Assembly (NCBI GenBank): GCA_023424585.1
Contig: JAFADT010000414.1
Span: 1-15,986, forward strand
Direction of reading: 5' to 3'
Source of the DNA: Pseudomonadota bacterium
GTDB taxonomy: Bacteria; Myxococcota; Myxococcia; Myxococcales; Myxococcaceae
DNA: 15,986 nucleotides
The notes under the pieces were generated by a model. It ran no database searches, was not told where the DNA came from, and saw nothing but the letters and a program-made list of their open reading frames with translations. Both the position numbers and the translations under genes were made by a program. This document shows, piece by piece, positions 13,359-15,986 of this stretch (position 1 is the first letter of the stretch; every line of letters starts with the position of its first letter).

Positions 13359-14459
13359 ATGTCTTCCCCCATCCCATTGTTGATTCTGGGTGCCGGCTTT
13401 TCCCGCAGGGCCCATGCGCCGGCCCTGGGTGAGCTGGGGCCGAAGTTCCGCGTCGTCGGCGTCTTCAGCCGCACGGAGGAGAAGGCCCGGGCGGCCGCGG
13501 CGGCCTTTTCTCCCCAGGCGAAGGTGTTCACGAACCTGGAGGAAGCCCTGGCGCAAGAGGGGCTTGAGGCCGTGGACGTCGCGCTGCCCATCCTCCCGGC
13601 GTCCGACGCCGTTGACGCGGCGCTGCGGCGCGGGCTGCATGTCTTCAGTGAGAAGCCCATCGCTGAATCCGTGGAGAGAGCCCGTGCGCTGATACAACTG
13701 CACGCCAGCCGCCCCGGGCAGGTGTGGTGTGTCGCGGAGAACTTCCGTTTCTGGCGCACCGCATGGAAGGTGAAGGAGCTCATCGCCTCCGGGGAGATTG
13801 GCGCCCCCGTGGTCTGTCATTACCCGGTGCTGGTGCCCATCAAGGCCACGCCCTGGTTCCGCACCGACTGGCGGCGCACCCCGGAATACGACGGTGGCTT
13901 CCTGCTGGATGGGGGCGTGCACGACATGGCCGCGCTCAGGCTGATGCTGGGCGAGGTCACGGAGGTCAGCGCGTTCACGCGGAGCGTGGACCCGGAGCTT
14001 CCGCCGGCGGACACGCTGGTGGCCTCGCTCCAGTTCGACAGTGGCGTCGTGGCCAACTACACGGCCACCTACGCCCTGGAGCGGCAGCGCCTCACGTATT
14101 GGGGGGTGGCCCGGTCGCTCGTGAATGGTGCCGCGCGGCGGGCGGAGGACTGTCACGGCGGGCGCAAGCACATCGTTGGCACGCGGGGATCCCTCTTCTT
14201 CTCGCGCGGCCGGGTGGAGCTGGTGCGCGGCACTCAGCGGACCGTCTTCTCCATGCGCTCGCGGGCCGTGGTGGAGGAATTGGACGAATTCTGGGCTGGC
14301 GTGCGCGAGGGCAAGCCGGTCCGCAACACGCCTCACGAGGCGCTCCGGGACCTGGCTGTCCTCGAAGCCATGCTCACCTCGGCCCGCTCGCGTCGGTTCG
14401 TCCGGCCCGCTCCTGGTGCCGAGCCTCCCTCCCCCGTCGCGGAGCGCGTCCTTCCATGA
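13359..14459 (+). CDS. Gfo/Idh/MocA family NAD(P)-dependent oxidoreductase
   Basis: A 366-residue dehydrogenase from ATG 13359, with GAGGGAG directly before it. The Rossmann start is LLILGAGFSRRAHAPAL (7-23, GxGxxR in place of the commoner GxGxxG). It is followed by VVGVFSRTEEKARAAA, VDVALPILP and HVFSEKPIAES with the cofactor/catalytic lysine K99. The second domain has AENFRF, IGAPVVCHY and GGFLLDGGVHDMAALRLMLG, in which H188 fits the family's catalytic histidine. Members oxidise or reduce sugar hydroxyls or related polyols. Its stop overlaps the GMC gene start in an ATGA junction, so the two are coupled. A long upstream open extension into the antisense of the glycosyltransferase is disregarded. 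Unlike the Gfo relic at 6546, this copy is intact. Confidence 0.93.
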   Translation: MSSPIPLLILGAGFSRRAHAPALGELGPKFRVVGVFSRTEEKARAAAAAFSPQAKVFTNLEEALAQEGLEAVDVALPILPASDAVDAALRRGLHVFSEKPIAESVERARALIQLHASRPGQVWCVAENFRFWRTAWKVKELIASGEIGAPVVCHYPVLVPIKATPWFRTDWRRTPEYDGGFLLDGGVHDMAALRLMLGEVTEVSAFTRSVDPELPPADTLVASLQFDSGVVANYTATYALERQRLTYWGVARSLVNGAARRAEDCHGGRKHIVGTRGSLFFSRGRVELVRGTQRTVFSMRSRAVVEELDEFWAGVREGKPVRNTPHEALRDLAVLEAMLTSARSRRFVRPAPGAEPPSPVAERVLP

Positions 14460-15940
14460 GCCTGCTCCAGCAGCGCTACGACGTGGTGATTGTCGGCAGT
14501 GGGCCGGGGGGCAGCACGCTGGCCTACAGCCTGGCGCGGCACGGATGCCGTATCTTGTTGCTAGAGGAAGGCGACTTCCTCCAGCCGGATCCGGCGCGCG
14601 CGGAGGTGCCCGCCATCCCCATGGGCGAATTGCAGCGCAAGGGTCTGCGCAGGTACGTGGGCGGTTCCACCAAGCTCTACGGCGCGGCCCTCTACCGCAT
14701 GCGCGAGATCGACTTCCGGGCCACGGCCACGGAGACGGGGGAGTCCTCCGCGTGGCCCATCTCCTACGCGGACCTGGAGCCGTACTACGCGCAGGCCGAG
14801 CGCCTCTACGGGGTGCGTGGCTCCCCGGAAGGAGACCCCTCGGAGCCTCCCCGCTCCGGGCCCTTTCCCCACGGCCCCATCCCACACGAGCCCTACATCG
14901 CGGAGGTCGTCGAGCGCATCCGCGCCCAGGGGCTACCCGTCGCGTCCATCCCCAAGGCGGTGGACCACGGGCCCGGCGGCCGGTGCGTGTTGTGCGCCAC
15001 GTGCGATGGCTACTACTGCCAGCGCGATGCGAAGCTGGACGCGGAGGTCGCGGCGCTGCGGCCCGCCCTGTTGACGGGCCGCGTCCAGTTGCTCACCCGG
15101 GCCCGGTGTCTCAAGGTGCTCACCACCCCGGATGGCCGCAGCGCCACCGGCATCCTCCTGGAGCATGAGGGCGCGCGGCACGAGGTCCACGCTGGCGTCG
15201 TCGCGGTGTGCGCAGGCGTGACGCAGACGCCGCTCATCCTCTGGCGCTCGCGCAATGGGGCGCATCCCCAGGGGATCGGCAACGCCACGGGCTGTCTGGG
15301 GCGCTACCTCGCGGGGCACACCGCGGGGATGCTGTTTCCCATCCGGGATCTGCGGAAGGTGCCTCCGCTGCACCAGAAGACGTTTGCCATCAACGCCTAC
15401 TACGAACCGTCGGCGGACTGGCCATACCCGCTGGGCGTCATCCAGGCCGCGGGTCAGCTCCCGCTCTGGGAGAGCGTGCCGGTCTTCATGCGTCCGTTCG
15501 TGAAGTTCATCGCGCAGCGGAGCCTGGTGTGCTTCCTGATGACGGAGGCCGTTCCCAGCAAGGACTCCGGGCTGCGGTTCGACGGAGACCGCATCGTCGG
15601 GATGCGCAAGCCCCGGCGGAACGTACAGACCTTCCGGAAGCTTCGGGAGCACGCGGTGCGGATCTTCAAGGGCGCGGGTTACAGGTGGGTCTTCTCGCCC
15701 CGGACGCCCGTCGCGCTCTGGCACCCGGTGGGCACGGCGCGCTTCGGCACGGACCCCGCGACTTCGGTGTTGGACCCCGACTGCCGCGTCCACGGCATGG
15801 ACAACCTCTACGTGGCTGACTCCTGCTTCCTGCCCTCCGCGGGCGCGGTCAACACCACCCTGAGCGTCGTCGCCATGTCGTTGCGCGTGGCCGACACCAT
15901 CGCCCGGACGCACACGGCCCGTAGCGATCACGCCGCCTGA
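14456..15940 (+). CDS. GMC-family FAD oxidoreductase
   Basis: A 494-residue flavoprotein from ATG 14456, overlapping the preceding stop by four bases. The FAD motif is YDVVIVGSGPGGSTLAYSLA (8-27) with E37/E38 for the ribose. GGSTKLYGAALYRM (69-82) is the GMC signature near the flavin. A cysteine cluster, RCVLCATCDGYYCQRDAK (176-193; C177, C180, C183, C188), follows. The C-terminal substrate half carries the catalytic pair H423 (LWHPVGTARFG) and N466 (AGAVNTTLS). No Tat or Sec signal is present, so it should be cytoplasmic. This subgroup oxidises alcohols or sugar hydroxyls; pairing with a Gfo/Idh/MocA enzyme is seen in sugar C3-oxidation systems. The substrate here is unknown. Confidence 0.93.
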   Translation: MSLLQQRYDVVIVGSGPGGSTLAYSLARHGCRILLLEEGDFLQPDPARAEVPAIPMGELQRKGLRRYVGGSTKLYGAALYRMREIDFRATATETGESSAWPISYADLEPYYAQAERLYGVRGSPEGDPSEPPRSGPFPHGPIPHEPYIAEVVERIRAQGLPVASIPKAVDHGPGGRCVLCATCDGYYCQRDAKLDAEVAALRPALLTGRVQLLTRARCLKVLTTPDGRSATGILLEHEGARHEVHAGVVAVCAGVTQTPLILWRSRNGAHPQGIGNATGCLGRYLAGHTAGMLFPIRDLRKVPPLHQKTFAINAYYEPSADWPYPLGVIQAAGQLPLWESVPVFMRPFVKFIAQRSLVCFLMTEAVPSKDSGLRFDGDRIVGMRKPRRNVQTFRKLREHAVRIFKGAGYRWVFSPRTPVALWHPVGTARFGTDPATSVLDPDCRVHGMDNLYVADSCFLPSAGAVNTTLSVVAMSLRVADTIARTHTARSDHAA

Positions 15941-15941
15941 T

Positions 15942-15986
15942 TCACGCCTCGGAGGAATTCGTCGGTGGTCGCGGGTTGAACCCGGG
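15942..15986 (-). CDS. Possible C-terminus of a convergent gene (cut by window edge)
   Basis: An open leftward frame enters from the right edge and stops at 15942, reading PGFNPRPPTNSSEA. It begins one base beyond the GMC stop, as a tightly convergent gene would. Only 14 residues are visible, so this is a suggestion. The same bases hold the palindrome CGGGTT-G-AACCCG (15972-15984). Confidence 0.25.
   Translation of the reverse strand, partial: PGFNPRPPTNSSEA

Noticed and set aside
13724..14458. Open stretch in the GMC frame upstream of 14456
   Set aside because: Reads as out-of-frame Gfo sequence (Arg/Gly/Ala-rich). The GMC protein starts naturally at MSLLQQRYDVVIVG.
13272..14885. Leftward 537-residue open frame
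   Set aside because: Antisense shadow of the Gfo and GMC genes. Composition is Arg/Pro/His-rich, without motifs or a ribosome site.
15964..15986. Minus-strand tRNA 3' end suggested by GGTTCAACCC and a following ACCA
   Set aside because: The five-base T-stem cannot form around the TTCAACC loop, so the T-arm geometry fails. Treated as a palindrome or as the end of a convergent gene.
1..15986. CRISPR array, rRNA, tRNA, complete insertion sequence or replication origin
   Set aside because: No regularly spaced repeats, rRNA segments, convincing tRNA cloverleaf, intact transposase with terminal repeats, or DnaA-box cluster was seen.

Overview
The window is GC-rich DNA, most likely from a myxobacterium of the Myxococcus/Corallococcus/Pyxidicoccus type. 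The best lineage marker is the anchored protein at 2474-3118, which carries the AgmX/PglI-type TonB-like C-terminal domain typical of Myxococcota. Genes are short, accessory and mostly catabolic, detoxifying or tailoring functions. Regulators repeatedly sit beside oxidoreductases, and there are several gene remains, so this looks like a region of high gene turnover.

Left part (1-2473). The 5' end of a leftward gene (possibly acetoacetate-decarboxylase-like) is followed upstream by a leftward TetR regulator (282-887). Divergent from the regulator is the wreck of an Old-Yellow-Enzyme-type flavin oxidoreductase (958-1208), keeping only its first dozen codons and a later conserved segment. Three copies of one operator-like motif lie around this unit. 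A possible transposase HTH scrap, an AT-richer gene-free stretch, a weakly supported two-helix membrane protein (1644-2102) and a gap with one possible transposase-tail scrap follow.

Middle part (2474-6313). The AgmX/PglI-domain protein is followed by a promoter overlapped by a good Fur box (3246-3274). This drives a PepSY-TM protein (3369-4526) coupled by ATGA overlap to a 49-residue membrane protein, a likely iron-responsive operon. A convergent NmrA-type NAD(P)-binding protein (4743-5657) is divergent from a TetR regulator (5762-6313).

Decayed centre (6546-8607). A Gfo/Idh/MocA oxidoreductase and a divergent AraC regulator have both lost their 5' ends and meet head to head within about ten bases; the AraC remnant also carries a frameshift. 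A glutathione S-transferase gene next door is interrupted by a one-base expansion of a G run.

Right part (8608-15986). A TetR regulator (8751-9497) and a 645-residue FAD aromatic hydroxylase (9605-11542) each have a copy of the same 22-bp operator-like sequence upstream, which predicts one regulon. The hydroxylase carries an unusual roughly 80-residue insertion in its C-terminal domain. Past a convergent hairpin comes a leftward unit of a small membrane protein (12935-13183) overlapping a GT1 glycosyltransferase (11628-12947). It is divergent from a rightward unit of a Gfo/Idh/MocA dehydrogenase overlapping a GMC flavoprotein (13359-15940). These two units share a 175-bp promoter region and together could form a glycoside-tailoring or sugar-oxidising cluster; the substrate is unknown. 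All family assignments come from reading motifs, without database searches.
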